The position numbers and the translations under genes were made by a program. The notes below the pieces were generated by a model that ran no database searches, was not told the DNA's origin, and saw nothing but the letters and a program-made list of their open reading frames with translations. DNA of 36,580 nucleotides from assembly GCA_031279215.1 (NCBI GenBank), contig JAITIZ010000382.1:1-36580 (forward strand), written 5' to 3'. Positions 25,036 through 34,469 of the stretch are shown one piece after another; positions within the stretch are counted from its first letter, which is position 1, and the number at the start of each line of letters is the position of its first letter. Source of the DNA: Planctomycetaceae bacterium. Its GTDB lineage: Bacteria; Planctomycetota; Planctomycetia; Pirellulales; Thermoguttaceae.

Positions 25036-26145
25036 TTATGTTTTTACGAGCGGTTTGTTTTCACAAGCCGGTTCCTTTAATTTTTGTGTATTGAAGGGAA
25101 TGGGTCTTTTTTTGCGGATGGATTCGACGATTGTTTCTGCAACTGCAACCGCCGCCAAAGCCCGATGCCCTGATACACGCGGTTGCCGACTGGTTTGGAT
25201 GGATTCTACAAAATCATCCATTTCTTTTGCCAAAGCATCAACTGCCGTCAATGCCGGAACAGTATCACTTGTCATTTCGGTTGTTGTGAAATGTTCTTTC
25301 ATAAAATTGGGGGCAAGTTTTGTTGTGGTATCGGGAGCGAGGAGTTTGGGATTAAACAGTCCTTGTAAAACGAGTTGATCGGGTTGAAATTTTTTAACAG
25401 TTCGAGCGGCAAAATCAATAGTTATGGAAGAAGACATTGAGGTAATACACATTTTGCGAGTTGTATCGGGGGCAACTCGGGACGAATAAAAACGAGCGAT
25501 TGTTCCATTTTCAAACCGAACTTGGGCATTGGCAATATCTTCGAGAGCAATATCGTTGAGTTGTCTGTTTAGGGTGTTGAATCCGGCGGCATCGATCCAG
25601 AGAACCGGTGAAGGAATTAAGGATAGGACAAGGTCAAGGTCGTGAATCATCATATCAAACACGGTTCCGATATCGGTACTTCGAAATGTATATCCGCTTG
25701 TTCTTACTGCGTCAATGATTGCGGGAGCACCGTTTTTAATTTCCTGAAGTTCTGCCTGAACAACCAACCACGCCGGATTAAATTCTTCGACATGACCAAT
25801 TTGAAAAACAACTCCGGTTTGTTGAGCGGTTTCTACTAATTTTTGGGCGTTATTCCATGAATCACACATTGGTTTTTCCATGAGAACATGCAAACCGTTC
25901 TGCAAACAAATTTCACCGAGTTTGTAATGTAATAACGTTGGTGATGCGATAACAACGGCATCGGCATTGGGAATAAGTTCTTCGATGGTGAAATATTCTT
26001 GAATATGGTATTTTTCGGCAAGGTTTTTACGTGCCGGTTCTGATGGGTCAAGCACACCGACAAGTTGAACTGTTTTGTGTGCGGCGGCTTTGTCTGCATG
26101 AAAGGAACCAAGACGACCGGCACCAATAATTCCGAGTTTGAGCAT
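25036..26145 (-). CDS. Gfo/Idh/MocA-family oxidoreductase (2)
   Basis: 369 aa, ATG at 26145. It begins LKLGIIGAGRLGSFHADKAA, then VQLVGVLDPSEPARKNLAEKY, ADAVVIASPTLLHY and the EKP motif in VLMEKPMCDSWNNA. The C-terminal domain carries GTVFDMMIHDLDLVLSLIP. The early GRLGxFHA and the HDLDLVL phrasing resemble planctomycete members next to lipid A genes, such as UDP-GlcNAc 3-dehydrogenase (GnnA)-like proteins, but no lpx gene is near, so this remains only a possibility. It is upstream of family member 1 on the same strand and shares little sequence with it beyond family motifs. Confidence 0.9.
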   Translation of the reverse strand: MLKLGIIGAGRLGSFHADKAAAHKTVQLVGVLDPSEPARKNLAEKYHIQEYFTIEELIPNADAVVIASPTLLHYKLGEICLQNGLHVLMEKPMCDSWNNAQKLVETAQQTGVVFQIGHVEEFNPAWLVVQAELQEIKNGAPAIIDAVRTSGYTFRSTDIGTVFDMMIHDLDLVLSLIPSPVLWIDAAGFNTLNRQLNDIALEDIANAQVRFENGTIARFYSSRVAPDTTRKMCITSMSSSITIDFAARTVKKFQPDQLVLQGLFNPKLLAPDTTTKLAPNFMKEHFTTTEMTSDTVPALTAVDALAKEMDDFVESIQTSRQPRVSGHRALAAVAVAETIVESIRKKRPIPFNTQKLKEPACENKPLVKT

Positions 26146-26566
26146 GTCCTAGATAAATTGTTTAATCGGAAAAAAACCAAAAATAATGGAACAAAAAATT
26201 ATCATTCGGAATAATTTTATTACAAACCTCTAACCGAATACCGATTGCTGAATAAATTCTATTATAAATGCCCATTGAAGTCTATACATTCTCCAGATAT
26301 TTCGGAAAAACAGCAAAGTTTATAACTATTTATAACTATTCCGACAATTTGGCGGGATAAGGCAATTTTTATAAACTATTTACATGAATAATACAAGGGT
26401 ACATCTAAAAACTTAAATTTTATTTTTTTGAAGGGCGAGAACGAGCAAACAAATTTTTAAAATATTTCCTAGTGTTCACAGGGTGGTTGTTAAAATGGTT
26501 AAAAATTTTGGGTGATTTCGGTATTTTGTGATCTATTGTTCAGGTGAATTATCCCGAGGCAGGTGA
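26146..26566. other. Intergenic region, nothing recognised
   Basis: About 420 AT-rich bases precede the first decayed gene. Small duplications such as tataactattt are present; no gene, hairpin or convincing promoter stands out. Confidence 0.4.
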
Positions 26567-26614
26567 TGTTTTGCCGAAACATCATGTTGGTGTACTCGCC
26601 AACTTGCCCCTGTT

Positions 26615-26998
26615 TTGGGATGGCAATTTGTGTTGCCGAGCGGTTTGGAATCCGGTGACCAACCGAAAACTGGGGCAAAGTTGCCTATCGGCAACGCAAC
26701 CATGGATAAAAGCCTGTGGGTAAAAGCCCTCCAAAAAAATGGGCTTCCTGTTGGAACATACCGTGTTACATTGGGAGAAAAAATGGAGATACCACAAGAG
26801 TTTACTGAAGACGTTCCGCGTGCCCCGAGAAAAGCTAAAAAATTTTTTGAAAAACAAAAAAAATACTTTGCGGAACACCATACCTTACCGGAAATTCTTT
26901 GTGATTCAAAAACAACTCCCATTGAATTAGTTGTGCAAGAACCCAGTGCCAAATTAACTATTGATGTTTCCAATTATCAAAATGAAAAGTCAAAATAA
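26615..26998 (+). pseudogene. C-terminal fragment of a planctomycetal transthyretin-like/carboxypeptidase-regulatory lipoprotein
   Basis: The frame is open from 26567 with only TTG (26615) and an internal ATG (26702) as starts, neither with a ribosome binding site. From about residue 40 the text GLPVGTYRVTLGEKMEIPQEF, then LPEILCDSKTTPIELVV and a final LTIDVS, resembles the end of short planctomycete exported proteins with a beta-sandwich regulatory domain (usually with a lipoprotein signal, absent here). The first 30 codons do not fit the family. I read it as a 5'-truncated remnant; a short functional gene starting at 26702 is an alternative. Confidence 0.5.
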
Positions 26999-27020
26999 TA
27001 TCGTAACAGATACGTGGTGG

Positions 27021-27114
27021 GTAACTGTCTATTTTTAATCTGCGGATATTCACTGATTTTTGAGATTATTTTTTGAGAATACGAAACCAACAAAATAATG
27101 TAATAGACAGTTAC
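27021..27114. repeat. Small palindromic (MITE-like) element
   Basis: Perfect 13-bp inverted ends GTAACTGTCTATT (27021-27033) and its complement (27102-27114) bound 94 bases. The interior includes aatctgcggatattc and gattattttttgagaatacg, which recur at about 31890-31960. A second palindrome (ccgtaggt...acctacgg, about 27140-27166) follows. Confidence 0.75.
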
Positions 27115-27234
27115 TTAAAAGGGTGGGATGTTTCCGAACCGTAGGTTGCGCTGTGCTACACCTACGGTTATGTATTTCACACCCCTAGCTGGGTTAAGAT
27201 CGAAAAACAAAAATTTCACGGATATATTACCGTG

Positions 27235-27955
27235 TTATTTAAACAAAGCGTTTGCTCGTTTGAGAGATTCTTCGACCAGTTTTTGGTCTCCTTCGGGACC
27301 AACATTGATACTGTTAACAATAGCACTGTAACCACCATGCCGATAAGCATCTGTTGTCGGTAGATAACTCGCAGCCCCTTCTAACGGCGACGGTGATGCA
27401 TCCGTTAATTGAACAACAAATGTCTGTACAACATCACATCGTGCCTTCATCTGTATCCCGTAAGCACTGAATAACTCAAAAGGATTGCTCATCACCACAA
27501 TATCACCAATTCGTATAATATGAACCGGTGCCTCAAAAATGGTTGCTTCTCCTTTCTGTTGCGATTCAAAACGTTCACACATTCTTCGCGTCCTGTCATA
27601 AGCAATTTTTTGTTGTGGTTCCTTTGCTAATCGAACTTCAAGTGTTTTTGATTCTGCAACAAGATTATTATATTCTGTTTGTGTTATTGTATGATAGGGA
27701 AGCGGAATCAATTCATATTCGTGCTGTTTTATTACGGTACGAACCTTCCATCGCAAGAATTTGTGCTGTTATCGGAGTTGTAACTTTTTTCGAAACACGC
27801 ATATAATGTTGACCGGTCAAAAGAACCGGACGCGGCGGTGTAATATCCGCCTGCCCGGCACCAACTTTCAGTTCCGCCGCATTAAGCGATAACGAAACAA
27901 AAATAAATAATGAAAAAATCATTATTGTAATGGATTGAAAATAAACGTTTTTCAT
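27235..27955 (-). pseudogene. Neutral/alkaline ceramidase-like protein, internally deleted and frameshifted
   Basis: Two overlapping minus-strand frames make up the two ends of one family. The first (27955-27713, 80 aa) has a strong Shine-Dalgarno (GAGGAGG), a signal peptide and the N-terminal motif LKVGAGQADITPPRPVLLTG. The second (27756-27235) carries the C-terminal part: VHIIRIGDIVVMSNPFELFSAYGIQMKAR, ASYLPTTDAYRHGGY and VGPEGDQKLVEES. Planctomycete relatives are about 430-480 aa; here only about 245 remain, with the central catalytic region missing and a frame change at the join (about 27713-27756). It was probably an exported amidase-like enzyme, now inactive. The intact ribosome site suggests recent loss. 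Confidence 0.82.
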
Positions 27956-28004
27956 CGGTTTTCCTCCTCAGATAATTGTTGATAATATTCAGGAATATCA
28001 AAAG

Positions 28005-28427
28005 ATGTTTTCAAACCTTTTGACAGTCGATTATTGTAGCGTAGGAAATCCGCATCCAGAAAATGGTTGCCGGTTTATCGGTGATGAAGGTTGGGTTTTC
28101 GTCAATCGCGAAAAGTTAATAGCGCAACCGGAATTATTGTTACAAATAAAGTTTAAGGATTCCGATACACGGTTACACGCCAGTCCGGCTTCAAATGATC
28201 CTTATACTTCCCATACTGCCGATTTGTTCCGTTCGGTTCGTAGTCGGCAAGATCCGGTTTCACCGATTGAAGAAGGACATGCCGCAACAACTCTCGGAAA
28301 TGTTACAGATATTGCACTGCGTTTAGGACGGAAACTGAAATGGGATCCGACTCAAGATCAGTTTAGCGGCGACGAACAGGCAAATCAAATGCTTTTCCGT
28401 ACAGAACGCAGTCCCTGGACAATGTAA
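28005..28427 (+). pseudogene. C-terminal fragment of a Gfo/Idh/MocA-family oxidoreductase
   Basis: 140 codons that begin inside the family. NGCRFIGDEGWVFVNREKL, LFRSVRSRQDPVSPIEEGHA, TLGNVTDIALRLGRKLKWDP and GDEQANQMLFRTERSPWTM are the standard C-terminal third of planctomycete members of about 430 aa. The Rossmann domain and EKP motif are absent and no upstream in-frame sequence restores them. The first dozen residues do not match. It lies 49 bases from, and divergent to, the ceramidase-like remnant; its present ATG is probably chance. Confidence 0.82.
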
Positions 28428-28498
28428 ATACTTGACCGTATTACATTTAACTTCAAATTAACGTTTCTTTTTTTAACTTTAACCCTATTAGAATAATA

Positions 28499-29107
28499 AT
28501 GAAAATAAAACAATATTTATTGATATTCCTGTTTGTTCTGATCAATTGTGTTGCAATTAGTGTGCAGGCGATGACATCAGAGGAAGCCTGGAACCGGTTA
28601 AAAACGTATCAATATGGTGATGACTTTGAACCATTATTAATAATCGAACAAGAAGTCTTACAATCAACAGTTTCCACCGAAACAAAAGAAAAATATGCTG
28701 CTCGGCTTGCAGCACTGCTCAACAACCAAACAACATACGCAGGACGTGAATTTCACAGTATTCTCTGCAACACGAATCCTGAATTTTTCGGATTGTGTTT
28801 AGAACAACTTTGGTCTTTTCGTGGCTGCGGTCATTCGCAACAGGCCTTGTTCGATCACATAAAATTGTATCAAGATCGAATTTACGAGGTACATTTACGC
28901 CAAACGGCGAATCATATTTTGTGTGAATCGTATGAAGACGGTGATATGGATAATGTCAAACTTGCCGATGAGTTACGGAAACTAAAAACTCCGCCGCATC
29001 TTTTAATTGAGCAATCACCGGTTGATCCTGAAACACCGAAAACAATTTCAGCCGACGAATCTATACGCCGAAGTATTGCTTATGTACGCCGTGTTTTTAA
29101 TTGTTAA
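28499..29107 (+). CDS. Exported protein with HEAT-like N-terminal region, possibly truncated
   Basis: 202 aa, ATG at 28499. Residues 1 to about 24 are a signal peptide (MKIKQYLLIFLFVLINCVAI...VQA). Residues 25-85 (EEAWNRLKTYQYGDDFEPLL, ETKEKYAARLAALLNNQTT) resemble the start of large planctomycete HEAT-repeat proteins, where many alpha-helical repeats should follow. Here the rest is a Cys-containing helical tail (FRGCGHSQQALFDHIKLYQD, LRKLKTPPHLLIEQSP) with no family recognised. It may be a stump of a larger protein or a small derivative still in use; the frame is clean, so I list it as coding. Confidence 0.6.
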   Translation: MKIKQYLLIFLFVLINCVAISVQAMTSEEAWNRLKTYQYGDDFEPLLIIEQEVLQSTVSTETKEKYAARLAALLNNQTTYAGREFHSILCNTNPEFFGLCLEQLWSFRGCGHSQQALFDHIKLYQDRIYEVHLRQTANHILCESYEDGDMDNVKLADELRKLKTPPHLLIEQSPVDPETPKTISADESIRRSIAYVRRVFNC

Positions 29108-29199
29108 TTTTTTGTAATTATTTAGTACCTTGCTTACAATAAAATGGGCAAGGTATATTTCTTACATTTATTATTTTAATGTTGTAACAGTTTGTGTTA

Positions 29200-29251
29200 A
29201 ATCATTCCGAAGGCGGTAGGCGACCTTGTGAATTGACACTACGGAATGATT
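29200..29251. repeat. 10-bp inverted repeat beside the IS110 remnant
   Basis: AATCATTCCG (29200-29209) and its exact complement (29242-29251) enclose 32 bases. The right arm ends six bases before the transposase fragment's stop codon, so this may be part of whatever cut the IS. Confidence 0.6.
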
Positions 29252-29256
29252 ACGCA

Positions 29257-29397
29257 TCATGCGAGCAACTCTTTCAAACCTGCTTTGTTGTTCTCAACCT
29301 TCTTGTATTCCCTTGAGGGAAGGTAATAAACATCAAGTGTTTCTTTGGAAATATTTATTCCGATAACGGAAGGTACCGGTTGTATTGTTCGGTTCAT
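29257..29397 (-). pseudogene. IS110-family transposase, N-terminal fragment
   Basis: A 46-codon frame from an ATG at 29397 reads PSVIGINISKETLDVYYLPS, then KKVENNKAGLKELLA and stop. This is the opening of the IS110/IS1111 DEDD transposase (IGIDISKxTLDV...FxNxxxGxxxLL), including the first catalytic Asp position, which is Asn here (GINIS instead of GIDIS), while the second Asp (LDVY) is kept. The remaining roughly 250-350 residues are absent. It is a dead remnant and shows that IS110 elements have been active in this genome. Confidence 0.8.
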
Positions 29398-29651
29398 GTG
29401 ATTAAAATAGCGTTATCTTTGACTCCTTTGATGAGAAAATATTTCATTCCTGTTATCCGCAGTCAAACCGTAAGGCTCGACGCATGCAATACTATTAACT
29501 ATTCACACAATTAACGATCAACTCTTTTTCGTCCTTTCAGGACGGAATATATTTTAACGTAACCGTTTTATCACCCGCAAACAAAAAAACACCGGTAATT
29601 AAAAACATCAATCCAATGACTGTATGAAGTATAATTACCAAAATTTGAATT
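29398..29651. other. Upstream region of the prolyl oligopeptidase gene
   Basis: This may include the rest of the IS110 left end. A gtcctttcaggac hairpin lies near 29533-29545, a variant of the gccctttcagggc family. No ribosome site or promoter is clear. Confidence 0.35.
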
Positions 29652-31787
29652 ATGACAACATCTTATTTCTTTATTTATTTTCGGACGAATTTTTTCTTTA
29701 CTGTTATGCTGACGGCTTTTTTGGTATCAAATTTACGGGCGAATGATTTTGGTTATCCCGATCCGAAGCGTTCAGAGCAGCGTGATGAATATTTCGGAAC
29801 AACAGTTACGGATTCGTATCGCTGGATGGAAACAAACGATACGCCGGAATTAACCGCATGGATTAACGCAGAAAATCAATTGACCGAAAAATATCTTAAC
29901 ACTATTCCATTTCGTAACAATATTCAAAAACGGTTGACGGAAGTTGTTAATTATCCAAAATATTCGTTACCGTGGAACCGGACAAACAAACGGTTTTTCT
30001 TTAAAAACGACGGGTTACAAAATCAATCGGTGTTGTATGTTCTCGACACACCGGACGCAACGCCTCGTGTTTTGCTTGATCCGAACAAACTTTCCAAAGA
30101 CGGAACGGTCAGTTTACAACAAGCGGTTGTTTCCAAAGATGGAAAATATTTGGCGTATTCTCTTGCCCGAAGCGGTTCGGATTGGAATGAAATAAATGTT
30201 TTGAAAATTGATTCGGGCGAAAAATTGCCGGATCAAATTGACTGGGTTAAATTTTCCGGTATTGCTTGGCAAGGCAACGGATTTTATTACAGCCGTTACG
30301 ACGCTCCGCCGGAAGGTGAGAAATTAACAGCGAAAAACGAAAACCATAAGATTTATTTTCACCAACTCGGTACCGAACAAAAAGACGATTTGTTGATTCG
30401 TGAAGATCGTGAACATCCGCTCCGAAACCGCGGCGCAACAACAGATCGGGAAGAACGTTATCTTTTTATTCATGAGAGCGAATCGACTTATGGTAACACG
30501 TTGGAATTTAAGAGTCTTACACAAGCCGATGCAACATTTCAAACAATCGTGAACGATTTCCGTTCAGAACAGGATGTTGTTACGGTTTTGGGTGATACTT
30601 TCTATTTGCTGACGGACCGAAACGCATCGAATAAACGATTTGTTGCAGTGAATCCGGCAAAACCGCAACCAGAATATTGGATCGATATTATTCCCGAATC
30701 CGATTCATTGCTTCAAAGTGTCAAGTGTATCGGCGGCAAATTTATTGCAACTTATCTGAAAGACGCGGCCAATATTGTGTACATTTATGACACAACCGGA
30801 AAAAGACTTCGGGAAATTGAGCTGCCGACACTTGGAATTGCCGGTTTTTCCGGTAACAAGGATGAAACGGAATTTTTTCAATCGTTCACTTCCTATCTTT
30901 ATCCGACAGTTATTTACCGTTGCGATATTGAAACCGGTGAACGTTCCGAGTTGTTTCCGTCTGAAATTGATTTTAAGCCGGAAAATTATGTAACAGAACG
31001 TGTTTGGTATGAAAATTCCGCAGGAAAAAAGGTTCCCATGTTTTTGACACACAAAAAAGGACTTTCGCGAAACAATAATAATCCGGTTTTACTTTACGGT
31101 TATGGCGGTTTCAATGTTAGTGTCAGACCGGCATTTTCAGCATATCGGTTACCGTTTTTGGAACACGGCGGGATTTTTGCCCATGTGGTTTTACGCGGCG
31201 GCGGTGAATACGGCGAAGAATGGCACCAAGCCGGTACAAAATTACAGAAACAAAATGTATTCGATGATTTTGCAGCAGCAGCAAAATTTTTAATAAAAGA
31301 ACAATATACCTCACCCCAAAAATTAGCCATTCAAGGCGGTTCAAATGGCGGATTACTGGTTGGCGCGGTTGTTACGCAACAACCTGATCTTTTTAAGGCG
31401 GCAGTGATACAGGTGGGAGTTCTCGATATGTTGCGGTATCATAAATTCACTATCGGTTGGGCGTGGGCAACTGATTATGGAACCAGCGAAGAAAATAAAG
31501 AGATGTTTGAATATCTGCTTCGTTATTCGCCGTTGCACAATATTAAGTCCGATGTTGAATATCCGGCAATTTTAGTAACAACTTCTGATCATGATGATCG
31601 GGTTGTTCCGGCGCATTCATTCAAATTCACGGCGGAAATGCAGGCGAAAAGTACAAGCAAACATCCTACCTACATCCGAATTGAAACCAAAGCCGGACAT
31701 GGTGCCGGTAAACCCGTCAGTAAACAAATTGAAGAATCCGCCGATATTTGGACATTTATTATGGATCAACTCGGTATGGAATGGTAA
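29652..31787 (+). CDS. Prolyl oligopeptidase (peptidase family S9A), exported
   Basis: 711 aa, ATG at 29652. A long hydrophobic signal sequence covers about residues 1-31 (FFIYFRTNFFFTVMLTAFLV), so the enzyme is probably periplasmic, unlike the cytoplasmic norm. It cleaves short peptides after proline. The seven-bladed propeller occupies about 100-440 and the alpha/beta-hydrolase domain the rest. The catalytic triad is Ser564 in GGSNGG, Asp648 in SDHDDRVVP and His683 in AGHGAG. NDFGYPDPKRSEQRDEYFG and YRWMETNDTPELTAWINAEN are typical N-terminal family text. Length equals the family norm. It is monocistronic as far as can be seen. Confidence 0.93.
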   Translation: MTTSYFFIYFRTNFFFTVMLTAFLVSNLRANDFGYPDPKRSEQRDEYFGTTVTDSYRWMETNDTPELTAWINAENQLTEKYLNTIPFRNNIQKRLTEVVNYPKYSLPWNRTNKRFFFKNDGLQNQSVLYVLDTPDATPRVLLDPNKLSKDGTVSLQQAVVSKDGKYLAYSLARSGSDWNEINVLKIDSGEKLPDQIDWVKFSGIAWQGNGFYYSRYDAPPEGEKLTAKNENHKIYFHQLGTEQKDDLLIREDREHPLRNRGATTDREERYLFIHESESTYGNTLEFKSLTQADATFQTIVNDFRSEQDVVTVLGDTFYLLTDRNASNKRFVAVNPAKPQPEYWIDIIPESDSLLQSVKCIGGKFIATYLKDAANIVYIYDTTGKRLREIELPTLGIAGFSGNKDETEFFQSFTSYLYPTVIYRCDIETGERSELFPSEIDFKPENYVTERVWYENSAGKKVPMFLTHKKGLSRNNNNPVLLYGYGGFNVSVRPAFSAYRLPFLEHGGIFAHVVLRGGGEYGEEWHQAGTKLQKQNVFDDFAAAAKFLIKEQYTSPQKLAIQGGSNGGLLVGAVVTQQPDLFKAAVIQVGVLDMLRYHKFTIGWAWATDYGTSEENKEMFEYLLRYSPLHNIKSDVEYPAILVTTSDHDDRVVPAHSFKFTAEMQAKSTSKHPTYIRIETKAGHGAGKPVSKQIEESADIWTFIMDQLGMEW

Positions 31788-31820
31788 AAAATAGTAATTA
31801 TTAGCCAAGTGGACTTTGGG

Positions 31821-32040
31821 GGCATTGTCTATTTTCGTCCGCAGATTGCGCAGATTTACGCAGATTTTCGTCCAGTGATTTTCGTCCAGCGATTTTCGCA
31901 GAGATTCGATATTCGTGGATTTTCAAGGATTATTTTTTGAGAGTACGAACCAACCAAAGGAAGAATGGACAAAAAATACAAAAAATTATTTTCAAAAAAC
32001 TTTTTAAAATAATCTGCGAAAATCTGCGGACGATTTCAAT
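31821..32040. repeat. Palindromic intergenic element with CGCAGATT words
   Basis: Left arm 31831-31856 (cgtccgcagattgcgcagat) pairs with right arm 32011-32040 (aatctgcgaaaatctgcgga and onward). The interior holds gattattttttgagagtacg, also present in the 27021 element, and repeated gattttcgtccag phrases. I take it as a related, larger member of that family. Confidence 0.7.
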
Positions 32041-32087
32041 TATGCGGTCGTTAAGAAAAGAGACTGTTACTACTTTTTGCATTTATC

Positions 32088-32204
32088 AATTGGGAACTTC
32101 TAAAAACTCATTTTTTTAGGAACGCAGGCGTCTCGCCTGCACTTTTTATAGGCAATGTGCAGTCGAGACGACTGCGTTCCTGATGTTTTTAGAAGTTCCC
32201 AATT
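32088..32204. repeat. 117-bp MITE-like element with perfect 20-bp terminal inverted repeats
   Basis: Ends are AATTGGGAACTTCTAAAAAC (32088-32107) and its exact complement (32185-32204). The interior is itself symmetric: ggaacgcaggcgtctcgcct pairs loosely with gtcgagacgactgcgttcc. It has no coding capacity. A diverged relative lies at about 34000-34150 on the other side of xylB. Confidence 0.9.
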
Positions 32205-32303
32205 ACATTTTCCGACTTGAAAATAATTAAATGTTTCGTGATCCTATTTTGTGTTCTAAAAATAAAAACCGGATTTTAAGGTTGTGATGAATAGACACAA
32301 GTT

Positions 32304-33818
32304 TTACAATTTTTTGAAATCCTCTTTGAGTGACCGGTACAAATTTTGATAGATCGGCATGGATTTATCATAGATTTTTTTTGTTTTGGGGTTTGGGTTC
32401 GTTTTTTTAACAACTTTGATCACTGTTTTGCAGGCTTCCTGAATATCTTTGAACGCTCCGGCACCGACAGCGGCGAGCAGGGCAACCCCTAGAGCGGGAC
32501 CTTCTTCGGAGTTGATGGTAACAACGTGTTGTCCGAATACATCAGCTTGGATTTGCCGCCAGAAGGGGCTTTTTGAACCGCCGCCGGAGGCACGAATTTG
32601 TTTGATCGGAATACCCAACCCTTGGAAAATTTCGAGTGAATCACGCATTGAGTACGTAACTCCTTCCATAATACTTCGAACAAGATGACCGCGTCCGTGA
32701 ACTAAAGTCAATCCTACAAAACAACCGCGTGCAAAAGGATCAGCATGAGGAGTCCGTTCACCGCTCAAATACGGTAAAAAGTACAATCCTTCACCTCCCG
32801 GCGGTGTTTTTTCTGCTTCGGCGGTTAATAAGTCATACACATCAATTTTTTTCTTTTTGGCTTGGGCGGCGAGTTCGGGGCAAAGGGCATTGCGAAACCA
32901 TTGGAGTGAACCGCCGGACGATAAATTGACTCCCATTAAATGCCATTTTCCGCGAACTGCATGGCAAAACGTATGAACTCGACCAAGCGGATCGATTTTT
33001 ATTTCATCGCTGTACACAAACATAACACCGGAAGTTCCGATAGATGTGGACAAAATTCCTTCATGGACAATTCCGTTACCGATAGCACCTGCGGCACAAT
33101 CTCCGGCACCGCCGACAACCAAACAATTGGTTGTCAAACCGAGTTGTTTTGCGGCATTGTGAGTGAGTTTACCGGTTACGTCTTCGGATTCGTACACGCG
33201 GCCCAAAAGATCAATATCCAATTGCAATGCGGAAAGTAATTCTGTTGACCAGTTTCGGCGGGTAATATCCAGCAAAAGCATTCCGCTGGCGTCACTGACT
33301 TCGGTGGCATATTCACCGGTTAAACGCCGACGAATTTCATCTTTGGGCAACAAAACTTTGTGAAGTTTATCGAAATGTTTTGGTTCGTTGTTCCTGAGCC
33401 AAAGAATTTTCGGAGCGGTAAAACCTGTCAACGCCGGATTGGCAACCAATCGAATCAATGACTCACGTCCGCCGGCTAATCTTTCAATTTCATAACATTC
33501 TTTAACAGTACGTTGGTCATTCCAAAGAATTGCCCGTCGAATTACCTGACCATTTTTGTCAAGAAAAACACTGCCATGCATTTGACCCGACAACCCAATT
33601 GCTTTAACATCATCCGGTTTAAGCCGTGTTTTTTTGAGGACATTATGTACGGTTTTAACTGTTGCGTTCCACCAATCGTCGGGTTCTTGCTCGCTCCAAA
33701 GCGGTTTGGGGGCAAAACAGCGATATTCCTGAATATCACTTGCCAGAATTTTACCGTTTGCGTCGATTGCCAATGTTTTTGTACCGGAAGTCCCAATATC
33801 AATTCCAAGAAAAACCAT
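32304..33818 (-). CDS. xylB: Xylulokinase (FGGY family)
   Basis: 504 aa, ATG at 33818. It phosphorylates D-xylulose to xylulose 5-phosphate with ATP. Motifs: phosphate-binding [11 protein letters not shown] (5-15), [13 protein letters not shown] (75-87, the Met-His signature of xylulokinases), WNDQRT (99-104), catalytic Asp240 in [15 protein letters not shown], and the adenosine motif [19 protein letters not shown]. Length and order are normal. No xylose isomerase or transporter is adjacent. MITE-like palindromes lie in both flanks and no Shine-Dalgarno is evident. Confidence 0.92.
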   Translation of the reverse strand: MVFLGIDIGTSGTKTLAIDANGKILASDIQEYRCFAPKPLWSEQEPDDWWNATVKTVHNVLKKTRLKPDDVKAIGLSGQMHGSVFLDKNGQVIRRAILWNDQRTVKECYEIERLAGGRESLIRLVANPALTGFTAPKILWLRNNEPKHFDKLHKVLLPKDEIRRRLTGEYATEVSDASGMLLLDITRRNWSTELLSALQLDIDLLGRVYESEDVTGKLTHNAAKQLGLTTNCLVVGGAGDCAAGAIGNGIVHEGILSTSIGTSGVMFVYSDEIKIDPLGRVHTFCHAVRGKWHLMGVNLSSGGSLQWFRNALCPELAAQAKKKKIDVYDLLTAEAEKTPPGGEGLYFLPYLSGERTPHADPFARGCFVGLTLVHGRGHLVRSIMEGVTYSMRDSLEIFQGLGIPIKQIRASGGGSKSPFWRQIQADVFGQHVVTINSEEGPALGVALLAAVGAGAFKDIQEACKTVIKVVKKTNPNPKTKKIYDKSMPIYQNLYRSLKEDFKKL

Positions 33819-33999
33819 AGTTCGGAACCGTATGTTGTACGGTATTTTTTGTTATAGTGTTGTTATACGTATTTGTTGCAAAACCACAATGGTTACAACA
33901 TAATGGAAAAGAAACAGCAGTATATGTTAATTGACCCCAATATGTCAAGTACACTTCTTGTATTCATAATTTTACGTTTAATCAATTGAGAGTTTTATT

Positions 34000-34151
34000 A
34001 AAGGGAACTTCTAAAAACCTAATGTAAAAAATTTATTGTTAGAAGGAACGCGGTCGTCTCGACCGCATTTTTAGGTGTTTTTTGTAAAAAAACAGGGCAG
34101 GCGAGACGCCAGCGTTCCTCCTAATATATTAGTTTTTAGAGGTTACCTAAA
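34000..34151. repeat. MITE-like element, diverged relative of the 32088 element
   Basis: Imperfect inverted ends: aagggaacttctaaaaacct on the left and gtttttagaggttacctaaa on the right. The interior has ggaacgcggtcgtctcgacc and caggcgagacgccagcgttcc, the same building blocks as the element downstream of xylB. Confidence 0.85.
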
Positions 34152-34316
34152 GGGCATTTCTAACTAATTCCATTTTTATTTTCAACGAAGTAGTTAATGA
34201 AGTAGTTAACGACGGGGTTCACTCCGTATTTTATTGGTTAAGTCTAACAACGCTGGGCAAGCCCACGCCGTTAACCGTTAATTGTCGATGAATTGGGAAT
34301 TATTAGAAATTCCCTC
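34149..34316. repeat. Third palindromic element abutting the previous one
   Basis: Ends agggcatttctaactaattc and gaattattagaaattccct are inverted copies with two or three mismatches. The interior differs (gaagtagttaatgaagtagt, an acgctgggcaagcccacgcc stem, gttaaccgttaatt). It begins where the 34000 element ends, suggesting tandem or nested insertion. The rest of 33819-34469 holds no gene. Confidence 0.8.
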
Positions 34317-34469
34317 AAATAAACCTCATTTCCGCCTAACTTCCCTAACAAAACAACCTCAGTAACCAAGTAAATAAGAACATCAATAGATTCCGCCTTG
34401 ACATTAACATGTTTTTCTGCGAAAATTCTTTTTATTTTTTGTTGGGGAAGATTTTTTGAGAGGCAAATC

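Noticed and set aside
26533-26973. Minus-strand 146-codon frame opposite the lipoprotein fragment
   Set aside because: The plus-strand frame reads as a recognisable family end; the minus frame has no family resemblance and no start signal.
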